In this document: piece by piece, positions 21,935-30,167 of the stretch | Layout: each line of letters starts with the position of its first letter | How positions within the stretch are numbered: the first letter of the stretch is position 1 | Assembly (NCBI GenBank): GCA_900555725.1 | Contig: USMD01000011.1 | Coordinates: 1 to 30,170, forward strand | Reading direction: 5' to 3' | Length of the DNA stretch: 30,170 nucleotides | Source of the DNA: an uncultured Garciella sp. | Lineage (GTDB): Bacteria; Bacillota; Clostridia; Eubacteriales; Garciellaceae | Made by a program: the position numbers and the translations under genes | Notes under the pieces: generated by a model | What the model was told of the DNA's origin: nothing | The model's database searches: none | The model's input: only the letters and a program-made list of their open reading frames with translations

Positions 21935-23935
21935 CTAGATGTTTAATGCTACTTCATAAGCACTCCATATAGCATTCATTATATTAGAAGCAACCACTGC
22001 ATCTCCTATCCGATACAAATCAACTACTTTACCACGCATTTTATCATATAATTCCCTATTGGAATCAAATCCAACGGCAATTGCAATGGTATCTGCCGAT
22101 AAAGATTGCTTTCTAAAATCTTTATCAATAAGTACAGCCTCGTTATCTTTTACTTCTAGCAGCGCATTACTTGTAATCACTCTCACATTGTGTTTTTCTA
22201 ATAAGTCCACTAGCATGATCTTATTCATATAGGGTACAGGATGGCCTGCACTCATTAAATCATCCATTGCTTCAACGATGGTTACATTTTTACCCTGCTG
22301 AGCAAGATAAAGAGCTGTCTCACAACCTACCAATCCACCCCCTACCATAAGCACATTTTGGCCAGCTTGTTTGGTGCCATATAATAGTTCTACGGCTGTT
22401 GCTACATTGGTCTTATCCATACCAGGAACTTTTAACTTCTTCTCTTTTGAACCTGTTGCAATAATAAGCACATCAGGCTGTTTTTGATTTATAAGTTCTT
22501 CAGTTACTGTGGCATTTAAGTTAACATCGATTTTTAAATCCTTCATCTCATGCCTGTACCATTCAATGAGCCTTTTATCATCATATTTAAAATCTGGCAC
22601 CGAAGCGGCTATAAAGTTACCTCCCAGTTGATCACTGCTTTCATAAAGTGTCACATGATGACCTCTCAATTTACAAACCCTTGCTGCTTCCATCCCCGCT
22701 GGCCCTCCACCAACGATCATTACATTTTTTGAGACAGCGGCAGGTATTATCTTATAAAAGCTTTCTCTACCAGCTTCTGGGTTTACGGCACAAGATAGTG
22801 GTTTTCCTTCAAAGCCTCTGCCAAGACATCCTAGATGGCAGCCTATACATGGACGTATGCTCTTTTCCTTATCAGCCATTACCTTTTTTGGCCAGTACGC
22901 ATCGGTAAGAAGTCCTCTTCCAAGGGAAATCATATCCGCTTGCTTATTTTCAAGGGCTTTTTCTGCCATCTCAGGTATATCCAACTTTCCAGCAACAATG
23001 ACTGGAATTGTAGCTACCTTCTTTAGTTCTTCCGCTATTTCAAGATAACATCCATGTTTATGATATACAGGAGGATGGGCCCAGTACCATGCATCATAGG
23101 TTCCTGCATCAGCATCAAAGGCATCATATCCAGCTTCTTGAAGTATTTTTGCAGCCTCTAGACCTTCTTGTATGTCACGACCTTTTTCTTGATATTCTTC
23201 ATCGGGAAGCCCTCCCTCTCTCCAGTCTTTTATGCAGCTTTTTACAGAGTATCTTAAGGTGACTGGAAAATCCTTTCCAGTAGTTTTCTTGATTTCCTTT
23301 ACAATTTCACAAGGCAATGTGAGTCTTCCTTTTAAATCTCCACCATATTTATCGGTTCTCCTATTAAATAGAGACAATGTAAACTGATCTAGCAAATACC
23401 CTTCATGAACCGCATGAATTTCCACCCCGTCAAATCCTGCGTGTTTTGCCAGTGCAGCAGCTTCTCCAGTTTTTTTCACTATCCATTCCACCTCTTTGGT
23501 GGTAAGTTCTCTACAGGAAACGGTAGGATCCCAATAATTAGGGATAGCTGAGGCTGATACAGGGGGGGCGTCCAATAATGCTGGTGCTCCACTCCTTCCA
23601 AATCCTAGGGACAATTGAAGAAATATCTTGGTACCATATGCATGACATCTTTCGGTCATTTCTGCAGACATCATTCCAAATCTTGCAGGATTTATGGAAG
23701 TGATTGGGATGACACCTGGTTTCACTTTGTCCAACTCATTTTCCACTTTGGTAACGCTTGTTATGATGAGTCCTGTACCTCCCTTTGCCCTTTCTACATA
23801 ATAATCCATTGCCCTTTGGTTAAAGCAGCTTTCATTATCCACCAGTCCAAAAACCCCCATTGGTGCCATGGCAATCTTATTTTTAATCTCTAACTTCCCA
23901 ATTTTCATAGGTTCAAATAAAGCATTTCTTGACAT
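21935..23935 (-). CDS. 2-enoate reductase-like FMN/FeS/FAD oxidoreductase
   Basis: The 666-residue product has the three-part build of 2-enoate reductase, 2,4-dienoyl-CoA reductase and BaiCD. The N-terminal old-yellow-enzyme barrel (about 1-350) includes NKIAMAPMGVFG, FDGVEIHAVHEGYLLDQF (about 165-182) and NRRTDKYGGDLKGR. The 4Fe-4S motif CIGCHLGC...C (Cx2Cx3Cx11C, about 362-381) follows. The C-terminal FAD/NAD region has IVGGGPAGMEAAR (about 406) and VGGGLVGCETALYLA (about 527). Such enzymes reduce activated C=C bonds of enoates with NADH in anaerobic amino-acid or bile-acid metabolism. Substrate cannot be read from motifs. GGAGAG lies eight bases before the ATG. It is a single-gene unit with an inverted-repeat operator upstream and tandem terminators downstream. 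Confidence 0.93.
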   Translation of the reverse strand: MSRNALFEPMKIGKLEIKNKIAMAPMGVFGLVDNESCFNQRAMDYYVERAKGGTGLIITSVTKVENELDKVKPGVIPITSINPARFGMMSAEMTERCHAYGTKIFLQLSLGFGRSGAPALLDAPPVSASAIPNYWDPTVSCRELTTKEVEWIVKKTGEAAALAKHAGFDGVEIHAVHEGYLLDQFTLSLFNRRTDKYGGDLKGRLTLPCEIVKEIKKTTGKDFPVTLRYSVKSCIKDWREGGLPDEEYQEKGRDIQEGLEAAKILQEAGYDAFDADAGTYDAWYWAHPPVYHKHGCYLEIAEELKKVATIPVIVAGKLDIPEMAEKALENKQADMISLGRGLLTDAYWPKKVMADKEKSIRPCIGCHLGCLGRGFEGKPLSCAVNPEAGRESFYKIIPAAVSKNVMIVGGGPAGMEAARVCKLRGHHVTLYESSDQLGGNFIAASVPDFKYDDKRLIEWYRHEMKDLKIDVNLNATVTEELINQKQPDVLIIATGSKEKKLKVPGMDKTNVATAVELLYGTKQAGQNVLMVGGGLVGCETALYLAQQGKNVTIVEAMDDLMSAGHPVPYMNKIMLVDLLEKHNVRVITSNALLEVKDNEAVLIDKDFRKQSLSADTIAIAVGFDSNRELYDKMRGKVVDLYRIGDAVVASNIMNAIWSAYEVALNI

Positions 23936-23965
23936 AATAGCTCTCCTTCCACCACTAATATTTCG

Positions 23966-23988
23966 GTATCATACAATAGAAATGATAC
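23966..23988 (-). promoter_or_regulatory. Inverted-repeat operator upstream of the enoate reductase gene
   Basis: GTATCAT (23966-23972) and ATGATAC (23982-23988) are perfect 7-base arms with a 9-base spacer, 31 bases before the start codon. A plausible but weak promoter (TTGTGA, 17 bases, TATTGT) has its -10 inside the repeat, so a repressor is the likely ligand. Confidence 0.45.
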
Positions 23989-24090
23989 GATTTATTCACA
24001 AGTTTATTATGTCACCTATAAAGTAAAATATACTAAAGCCATATAAAAAGGAAAGCTGTTGTAAAATAGATCAAAGTTAAATGAAAAAGC

Positions 24091-24138
24091 CATAGATGTT
24101 TCATGAAGCAGCGACTTATCGGAATGAAAACATCTATG
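24091..24138 (-). terminator. Terminator of the ATP-grasp gene
   Basis: CATAGATGTTT (24091-24101) pairs with AAACATCTATG (24128-24138). The stem extends inwards by TCAT/ATGA past a bulge. The minus strand continues GCTTTTTC, giving a short T-run. Confidence 0.75.
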
Positions 24139-24169
24139 ACTTATATTATTTGTATGTTTTATAACATCC

Positions 24170-25519
24170 TCATCTAATTGATAACCTACGTGACTTTTTT
24201 TGAACTAACATATTCGGAATAGAGAAATATCCTTTCCGCCCAAATATAATATTTTTTCTACTAATCCTTGTATATAGCCCTGCAAATTTTTCATTGTACA
24301 TCGTAACCCCAATGTTTAATTTAAAATCTTTTGCCTTAAGCTCTCCATTTTCTTCAAACTGAACAAAGGGTCTTGTATAGGGATCTATAAATTCTTGATA
24401 TAAAAATCCCTTTTTCCAACAATTCCGTACAATCTTTTTCCATCCCTCTTGATCAAAGTCTCTCCCTGTATTCACCCCCTGGGATGCAAAAGAATCAATA
24501 GGTTTTAAAATATATTTGTCTTTATGATGCAATACTTCATCAAATATCTTTTTATCTCCTTGAAATTCCTTGGTAATAGGGACATGGTTTTTAATCAGTT
24601 CTCTTTCTTCCTCATTTAAAAATTCCAAAGTGTCTTCATCATGGAGAATTTTAAATATAATCTTGTTGTGCATGATTTGGGATCTTAAGGAACCAATCAT
24701 GCAAACCGCTCCTTCTTTATAAGCCGCTATTAAATCAGGAATTTCCTGACTTTTTTCAATGAATTCTGCCGTTACAATTCTTCGATAAATCATATCTATT
24801 TGCATATCATTGTAATATAATTTCCCATTTTGATATTTTAAATCCCGTGCCTCCACGATTTCTGCACGATATCCTTTTTTGATATATGCTTTCTTGATTT
24901 CTTCAAATTCTGCTGTAATCCCTGTTTCCATAAAATCAACGATAGCAATATTGGGATTTTCCACTTTTTTATCATATTTATTATAGATTTTTATACTTTC
25001 CTCTACCCACTTATCAATCAGCTCAAAGTAATCAATCTCGTATTTCTCTCTCATGATCTTCATAGATTCTGACTCCAATAGGATTCTAGAAAATATATTG
25101 TCTTCATTCATTCCTGATGTCCCATCTGTATTGACCTCAATAAATTTGAACTTATCTCCTCCTCCATAGAAAAGATCATACCTTCCTATGGGAATATTGA
25201 GATCATATCCTGGATCAATTAGGATAAGTTCTTCTAAAAGCTTAGGATACTTAAATTTTTTCCTATACTCAGGAGATTCTATATACTTTTTTGTAACCTT
25301 GTTGGCAATGGAAAATAAAGTAGATCCTACTTTTTTTAAGTTTTCAATGTCCTCTTGGGTAAAGAACATCGGTTGATATAAAAAAGGAATTGGCTTTCCC
25401 TTGTATTTCGCATTGGATTTGGCTACCTTTTCTTTGGCTATCTTATAATCCTTATAATATTTTTTAGGATTTTTCTTTACTATCTCTATATATTCTTGGG
25501 TTAGACTTATGCCATCCAT
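24170..25519 (-). CDS. Glutathionylspermidine synthase-like ATP-grasp protein
   Basis: The 449-residue product resembles circularly permuted ATP-grasp ligases of the glutathionylspermidine-synthase type. KFKFIEVNTDGTSGMNEDN (around residue 123) supplies the acidic metal-binding residues. DKYILKPIDSFASQGVN (around 333) is the glycine-containing ATP-binding strand and loop, and GFLYQEFIDPYTRPFVQF follows. Family enzymes join a carboxylate to an amine using ATP. The amidase half of bifunctional Gsp synthase is absent, and the true substrates are unknown. AAGGTGG lies eight bases before the ATG. It lies 68 bases after the AraM-like gene but has its own extended -10 promoter in that gap, so it may be expressed both alone and with the PTS genes. 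Confidence 0.72.
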   Translation of the reverse strand: MDGISLTQEYIEIVKKNPKKYYKDYKIAKEKVAKSNAKYKGKPIPFLYQPMFFTQEDIENLKKVGSTLFSIANKVTKKYIESPEYRKKFKYPKLLEELILIDPGYDLNIPIGRYDLFYGGGDKFKFIEVNTDGTSGMNEDNIFSRILLESESMKIMREKYEIDYFELIDKWVEESIKIYNKYDKKVENPNIAIVDFMETGITAEFEEIKKAYIKKGYRAEIVEARDLKYQNGKLYYNDMQIDMIYRRIVTAEFIEKSQEIPDLIAAYKEGAVCMIGSLRSQIMHNKIIFKILHDEDTLEFLNEEERELIKNHVPITKEFQGDKKIFDEVLHHKDKYILKPIDSFASQGVNTGRDFDQEGWKKIVRNCWKKGFLYQEFIDPYTRPFVQFEENGELKAKDFKLNIGVTMYNEKFAGLYTRISRKNIIFGRKGYFSIPNMLVQKKSRRLSIR

Positions 25520-25554
25520 AGTTATGCCACCTTACTTTTTTAACTTTTGTTTTC

Positions 25555-25563
25555 ATTATAACA
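25555..25563 (-). promoter_or_regulatory. Extended -10 promoter of the ATP-grasp gene
   Basis: The minus strand reads TGTTATAAT, a perfect -10 with the TGn extension; no good -35 is visible. Transcription near 25548 would give a leader of about 30 bases. Confidence 0.5.
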
Positions 25564-25587
25564 TATTTACAATATCTATTCCTTTAT

Positions 25588-26967
25588 TCAATCACTTACC
25601 TCATTTAAATATTTTTCCACATCATGTGCAAATTTCTCTAATAACCCAAGATCTGAAAGCAAGCTCAATATCGTATATCTTGTTCTTATCTCCTTAGACA
25701 TTAACACTGCATTGAAAATAGATTCATTTTTTATTCCAATTTGCTCGGGCAACGTTGGTGCTCCTGCCTCAATTAAAATTTCCTCAATTTTTTCAGTGGA
25801 TGGAACCTCTTTCAGTATTTTTTTAACTTCTTTTTCATGTTCCTTAATACTGTTAATTCTTTGAATTCTTTTTTCAATTGAAGTTGTTTCGTCCTTTTTG
25901 CTTATTTCTATAATCCCGCTTGCTGCTTCCTTAAAAGTGGAATTAACTTTTTGTGTCCATTCGTCTATATCAAAAGCTTTGGCTTGAGACACTGCTTTAT
26001 CAAAATCAATATCTTTGTTCGATAGCTTCTCTCTTAATTTTCTAGTTATGACTGTATTAACTCCGACCTTTCTTCCATGAAGTATTGCTTTTCTATTCTC
26101 AAATAGATGCATCATTTCAAAATAGTGAGCTAAGTGATGTTCAGAACCTGATGCAGGCCTGGAATTCCCCACAAAACTCATGGCTATTCCAGTAAGAATC
26201 AGGGCCTCCATTAAATTCTTTATCGCTTCAGGTTCTCTGTTTTTTATTCCTTTAGCATTGTCTACGCACTTTTTCAAGGAATTTTCCACCATTTTAACTG
26301 TAACATCACAATAATATTCTTTATTTATAACTTTACTCAACTTCCAGTCATTTAAAGCTGAATATTTACCTACTATATCTCCAAAACCAGCCAATATCAT
26401 ATCCTTAGGAGATTTCTTTAATACATTAATATCTCCAATAATTGCCTTTGGAACTGTGGCATCATAAGTTATTTTCAAATTTCCAACTATAAGCGCAGCA
26501 CCATTTGATGCAAATCCATCCATAGATGGAGCTGTACCAACAACAATGGATGAAATCCCAATCTTATGACTTATAAATTTTGATAAATCATTCAAAGTTC
26601 CAGTTCCCACTGTAACTATGGCATCTATATCTTCATCTGTCTGTATAAGTAATTTTCCTGCTGCTTCTTCATTTGGTACAAGATCTTCCTTCACTTCAAA
26701 TACAAATTGCTTATAATCAAAGTTGTTTTTTTTCAAAGTTTCAGCAACTAACTTTCCTGCAGCTTCATAGGTATGTGTATCTGAAACCACCAGTACTTTT
26801 TTAAATTTGTATTTTTTAAGTAAATCCGGTATTTTTCTTATAGCACCTTCTTCAACTATTACATCCTCTAGTTCAATTGAATGATTTTTCCCACAATTGC
26901 ACTTTAAATCATCTCTTAAAAAATCATTTAGCTGTAATTTATCTACATTTTCTATTGTCAAATCCAA
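25588..26967 (-). CDS. AraM/EgsA-like sn-glycerol-1-phosphate dehydrogenase homologue
   Basis: The 459-residue product belongs to the metal-dependent polyol dehydrogenase superfamily. It is closest to AraM/EgsA, which interconverts dihydroxyacetone phosphate and sn-glycerol-1-phosphate. Motifs seen are VTVGTGTLNDLSKF (near residue 119), TAPSMDGFASNGAAL (near 144), ASGSEHHLAHYFEM (near 272) and LHGRKVGVNT (near 293), which hold the Asp and His metal ligands. It is somewhat longer than B. subtilis AraM. The ORF extends upstream into the IID gene, but the real start is the TTG at 26967: GGAG lies eight bases upstream and the earlier ATG (27018) has no ribosome site. It follows IID by 53 bases and is probably the last gene of the PTS operon, so its natural substrate may be the phosphorylated PTS product. 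Confidence 0.82.
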   Translation of the reverse strand: MDLTIENVDKLQLNDFLRDDLKCNCGKNHSIELEDVIVEEGAIRKIPDLLKKYKFKKVLVVSDTHTYEAAGKLVAETLKKNNFDYKQFVFEVKEDLVPNEEAAGKLLIQTDEDIDAIVTVGTGTLNDLSKFISHKIGISSIVVGTAPSMDGFASNGAALIVGNLKITYDATVPKAIIGDINVLKKSPKDMILAGFGDIVGKYSALNDWKLSKVINKEYYCDVTVKMVENSLKKCVDNAKGIKNREPEAIKNLMEALILTGIAMSFVGNSRPASGSEHHLAHYFEMMHLFENRKAILHGRKVGVNTVITRKLREKLSNKDIDFDKAVSQAKAFDIDEWTQKVNSTFKEAASGIIEISKKDETTSIEKRIQRINSIKEHEKEVKKILKEVPSTEKIEEILIEAGAPTLPEQIGIKNESIFNAVLMSKEIRTRYTILSLLSDLGLLEKFAHDVEKYLNEVSD

Positions 26968-27020
26968 AACCAACACTCCTTTTCCATTGCTCAAAACATG
27001 AATGAACTTTTTCTCCATGC

Positions 27021-27866
27021 TTAGAATATACCCATTATACCAGTAACAGCTCCTAAAACGATAAGAATCCCCATCAATTTTATTGGTGAAACACCTTTCT
27101 TTACCAAATGCAAAACCCATAGAGTTAATGCTAGTGGTATTAGTCCAGGCATTAATTTATCAAGAAGATCTTTTTGAAGACTAAAGTTTACTTTTCCCAT
27201 TTTAAATGTTATTAAAGTCTGCAAATTTATAAATCTACCAACAAGTCCTCCCATTACAAGAGTTCCCAAAAGTGATGCTGCTTCAATTACCTTATTTATC
27301 TTTCCACTCCTTAATATCTCTTCAACTGCTTTTTTACCAAATTTATATCCATTTGTCCACATTGTAAAAGAAATCGTTGTCATTATCGCATATTGAGCCA
27401 CTAGAAATATTATAGGTCCTATTATATTCTGAGTATTCGTTATACCAATACATATAGCAAGAATTATCGGAGTAATAACTCCCTGTGTAAGCGTATCACC
27501 AACTCCTGCCAAAGGTCCCATAAGTCCTGTCTTTATAGCATTTAGGCTTTGATCTGTTATTGGTTTATCATTTGCCCTTTCTTCTTCCATTGCTATGGTC
27601 ACACCATGTATCACAGAGCCACAAATAGGTTCGGTATTAAAGAATGACAGATGTCTCTCCACAGCCGCTTTCCTTTCCTCTTTAGATGAATACAATTTTT
27701 TTATAACTGGAAGCATAGAATGTGCAAACGCCGTAGCCTGTAATCTTTCATAATTGTAGTTGGATTGAGTAAACATAAACCATCTAATCCAGCTTTTAAT
27801 GATATCCTTTTTTGTAAGCTTTTTTTCATTTTCACTATTCTCAACTGCAATATTTGTATCTTTCAT
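27021..27866 (-). CDS. PTS mannose/fructose/sorbose family IID component
   Basis: The 281-residue product is the IID membrane subunit of a mannose-class phosphotransferase system. The cytoplasmic start contains FTQSNYNYERLQATAFAHSMLP, and the conserved EPICGSVIHGVTIAMEEE and IKTGLMGPLAGVGDTLTQG follow. Hydrophobic helices lie towards the C-terminus. With IIC it forms the transport channel. GGAGG lies eight bases before the ATG. It is encoded 23 bases after IIC. Mannose-class systems vary widely in substrate, and the sequence does not identify this one. Confidence 0.95.
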   Translation of the reverse strand: MKDTNIAVENSENEKKLTKKDIIKSWIRWFMFTQSNYNYERLQATAFAHSMLPVIKKLYSSKEERKAAVERHLSFFNTEPICGSVIHGVTIAMEEERANDKPITDQSLNAIKTGLMGPLAGVGDTLTQGVITPIILAICIGITNTQNIIGPIIFLVAQYAIMTTISFTMWTNGYKFGKKAVEEILRSGKINKVIEAASLLGTLVMGGLVGRFINLQTLITFKMGKVNFSLQKDLLDKLMPGLIPLALTLWVLHLVKKGVSPIKLMGILIVLGAVTGIMGIF

Positions 27867-27889
27867 AAGAAATCCTCCTTACGTTAATT

Positions 27890-28648
27890 TTAGGCCTTTG
27901 AGGCAGAATTAGCATTTTTTATGGAAGTTATAGTCAATGCAAGTATTACCCCTATTATAGAAATAATAACTATATCAAGTTTAAAGTGTACAGACATCAA
28001 TACTCCAAGGAAGAAAAATGGCATTGTGAATGAATTCCCTATCAATTTCAAGTTCATTGCAATTCCAAGCGCAGGCAGCATAGCTCCTATTACATCAAAT
28101 ACGTGTAACACATTTTTATTGAGAACACTTAGAAGCCCATTAACTGCATTTGGCCCATAATAAGCTACCAACATTGCAGGAATAAAACTCAGTAAAAACA
28201 GTACAATCTGTGGAGGAACTATATTTATGAATGCTACCTTATCAATATTACCTTTTTCGACTTCCTTATCTGCCCAGTGAACAAAGAATGAATTGATTGT
28301 CATTTTACCTATCCATAGAATCGTTGCTATTGTTCCAAGAGGTACAGATATTGCCATAGCAGTCTTTACATCTAGGTTAGATGCTATTGCAAGTGCTGTT
28401 CCAATATAACCCGCAAAGGCCGGATCCCCCATTTGAGCTCCTCCAGCGGATATAAAACCAAGATAAATAACATTGATTCCTGCTCCTATTAATGCACCTT
28501 CAAGTGGTTCTCCCAATATTATTCCAGTTATAAATCCAGCAAGCAGTGGCCTGTTAAATGTAAAGAATCCCACATAGGTAAACCATGGACTCCACGAAAT
28601 GTAATAAAAAATACCAATTAATATTGCTTGTAACAAAGTAATGTGCAT
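27890..28648 (-). CDS. PTS mannose/fructose/sorbose family IIC component
   Basis: The 252-residue, strongly hydrophobic protein has seven or more helices and typical IIC stretches: RPLLAGFITGIILGEPLEGALIGAGINVIYLG, SAGGAQMGDPAFAGYIGTALAI and MLPALGIAMNL. It provides the sugar-binding transmembrane domain together with IID. GGAG lies about ten bases before the ATG. It is third in the order IIA, IIB, IIC, IID, 80 bases after the IIB stop. Confidence 0.95.
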   Translation of the reverse strand: MHITLLQAILIGIFYYISWSPWFTYVGFFTFNRPLLAGFITGIILGEPLEGALIGAGINVIYLGFISAGGAQMGDPAFAGYIGTALAIASNLDVKTAMAISVPLGTIATILWIGKMTINSFFVHWADKEVEKGNIDKVAFINIVPPQIVLFLLSFIPAMLVAYYGPNAVNGLLSVLNKNVLHVFDVIGAMLPALGIAMNLKLIGNSFTMPFFFLGVLMSVHFKLDIVIISIIGVILALTITSIKNANSASKA

Positions 28649-28728
28649 TTATCCTCATCTCCTCTAGCTTATTTTTATTAAAAACATAAAATACTAAACT
28701 GAAAAAATTGCATGATTGATTTTCTCAG

Positions 28729-29202
28729 CTATAATAATTTGGATACGGATATTTGTTTTGCATCAGGAACTATTTGCAAAAATACGTTTACACCTTTGTC
28801 TATAAGTTCTTTAAATGCTGCCCTTTCATCTTCTGAAATGGAAATATTTTTATAAAGCTGCTTTCTGCCTTTTCTTGCACCCATACCTCCTAAATTCAAC
28901 TCTTTTATGTCAACTCCGGCATTTATAAGAGAAACTACGGTTACAGGTGTCTTTACAAGTATAATTACTCTTTCTCCAGTATCATCGCTGCTTATAACTT
29001 TTGAAGCATCGTTTACTGTAAGTACGTCAACAGAAAGCGAACTTGGTGTTGCGGACTTCAAAACCATTTCCATAAATGAATCGTTTGCAACCTCGTCATC
29101 TACTACAATAATTCTATTTGCATTGGTAACTTTTGACCATGCTGTAGCCACCTGACCATGAATCAATCTGTCATCTATTCTTGTAAGAACAATGTTTAAC
29201 AT
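28729..29202 (-). CDS. PTS mannose/fructose/sorbose family IIB component
   Basis: The 157-residue cytoplasmic phosphocarrier begins MLNIVLTRIDDRLIHGQVATAW, with the phosphorylated His at position 15. NLGGMGARKGRKQLYKNISI is the usual second signature. It takes phosphate from IIA and passes it to the incoming sugar. The ATG at 29202 is chosen because AAGGGGTG lies before it; an upstream ATG at 29220 overlaps that site. It is separated from IIA by a 297-base gap containing a cre-like site and what may be a decayed copy of its own 5' end. Confidence 0.95.
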   Translation of the reverse strand: MLNIVLTRIDDRLIHGQVATAWSKVTNANRIIVVDDEVANDSFMEMVLKSATPSSLSVDVLTVNDASKVISSDDTGERVIILVKTPVTVVSLINAGVDIKELNLGGMGARKGRKQLYKNISISEDERAAFKELIDKGVNVFLQIVPDAKQISVSKLL

Positions 29203-29306
29203 AACATAACACCCCTTCATTTTTTATTATCTTGTTCATTTAATCCCTTTTGTGGATAAAACATTTCATTTTTCTAAGAAAAAGTTTTCCGCTCTTAAAG
29301 AAAAGA

Positions 29307-29320
29307 ATTAAACGTTTACA
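29307..29320 (-). promoter_or_regulatory. cre-like site in the IIA-IIB gap
   Basis: The minus strand reads TGTAAACGTTTAAT, matching the CcpA consensus WGWAARCGYTWWMA at all but the last position. Its place within the operon would suit CcpA roadblock repression. CcpA is assumed from the phylum, not seen here. Confidence 0.5.
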
Positions 29321-29367
29321 TATCTTTCCAATAACAAAACTTACTATAAAGAAATCCCTTAAATCCT

Positions 29368-29403
29368 CTAATCTTGCAGTAGAATAATATTAAGCCTCAG
29401 CAT
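29368..29403 (-). pseudogene. Possible decayed 5' end of an extra IIB gene
   Basis: AGGAGGAG lies five bases before an ATG opening an 11-codon frame, MLRLNIILLQD, then a stop. Reading on gives R-I-stop-G. This resembles the IIB start MLNIVLTRIDDRLIHG, and the DNA also aligns over about 26 bases with gaps. It may be a duplicated and broken gene start, or a small leader peptide. The evidence is slight. Confidence 0.25.
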
Positions 29404-29481
29404 ATATTCTCCTCCTATCATGGATTTGGTTGTTTATAAGGATAAGATAATATAAAATGCTGGAGCTTTTTATTTATAAAC

Positions 29482-29505
29482 TTTAACTAGCACAACGGGT
29501 TAATT
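29482..29505 (+). repeat. 24-base dispersed repeat, copy 2
   Basis: This is the inverted partner of 4919-4942 with one mismatch. It covers the stop codon of the IIA gene (29500-29502) and continues into its 3' flank. The outer arms TTAAC/GTTAA could form a small stem. Confidence 0.6.
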
Positions 29506-29910
29506 TACTTTAAGTTCATTAAATAATTCTTTTATTCCTTGACTGCCAGATGTTATGCATGATGTAGTTAAATCATCCAGTCTGCATCCATCTCTGGTAG
29601 TAAGTGCCTCCAATAGCATTGACAGGTTAACTCCAGTTATACATCTAAATTTTGTATCCTTGATTTTGCTTGCACTAAAAGCTGCTGCATTATATGGGCT
29701 GGCACCAAATAAGTCTACAAATACTAGAACCCCCTCTCCATTATCAAGAGATACTATAGTATCTCTAACTTTTATAGAAAATTCTTCAATACTATCCCCA
29801 TAATGAAGCCCTAAAGATACCGCATTTTCTTGTTCTCCTACGATTAGTTCTGCTGTTTTTAAAATCTCTGCTGCAAAATTTCCATGTGTTATCACCAATA
29901 TCCCAATCAT
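29500..29910 (-). CDS. PTS mannose/fructose/sorbose family IIA component
   Basis: The 136-residue cytoplasmic protein begins MIGILVITHGNFAAEILKTAE, with the phosphoacceptor His at position 9. VLVFVDLFGASPYNAAA and ITGVNLSMLLEAL are typical of the ManX/LevD family. It accepts phosphate from HPr. The ATG is preceded by GGTGAT at five bases, a modest ribosome site. It is the first gene after the sigma-54 promoter at 29977-29992, and its stop codon lies inside the dispersed 24-base repeat. Confidence 0.95.
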   Translation of the reverse strand: MIGILVITHGNFAAEILKTAELIVGEQENAVSLGLHYGDSIEEFSIKVRDTIVSLDNGEGVLVFVDLFGASPYNAAAFSASKIKDTKFRCITGVNLSMLLEALTTRDGCRLDDLTTSCITSGSQGIKELFNELKVN

Positions 29911-29976
29911 TAAATCACCACTTTCTAGATCTTAATTTATTAATGTTAAATTTATTTTCCTTTCACTTATTTACTA

Positions 29977-29992
29977 AGCAATATACATGCCA
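29977..29992 (-). promoter_or_regulatory. Sigma-54 promoter of the PTS operon
   Basis: The minus strand reads TGGCAT-N5-TTGCT with the exact 12-base GG-to-GC spacing of the -24/-12 class. Transcription should start near 29966. Mannose-class PTS operons in Firmicutes are often driven by sigma-54 with a LevR-type activator, which must lie outside this window. Confidence 0.85.
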
Positions 29993-30134
29993 AAATGCAT
30001 ATCTGAGTGTATTAAAGCTTGCAAATATAAACTTTTTTATTCGTAGTAGGCTAGATATCAAGTACTTCAAATAAATTTTTATTTTAATATATTTATTTCA
30101 ATTTATATTATTTTTAGGATAAAGAACTATTTTA

Positions 30135-30167
30135 TGTAAACGTGTATCAAGTTCTAATGTGTATCAA
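30135..30167 (-). promoter_or_regulatory. Candidate upstream activator/cre region of the PTS operon
   Basis: TGTAAACGTGTATC (30135-30148) is a cre-like site with a mismatch in its second half. Two direct copies of GTGTATCAA (30142-30150 and 30159-30167), 17 bases apart, overlap and follow it. They lie about 145-175 bases upstream of the sigma-54 promoter, a usual distance for enhancer sites of LevR-type activators. Confidence 0.4.

Noticed and set aside
23995..24001. Rex binding site at the enoate reductase promoter
   Set aside because: Only one half-site (TTGTGAA on the minus strand) is present; the second half does not match.
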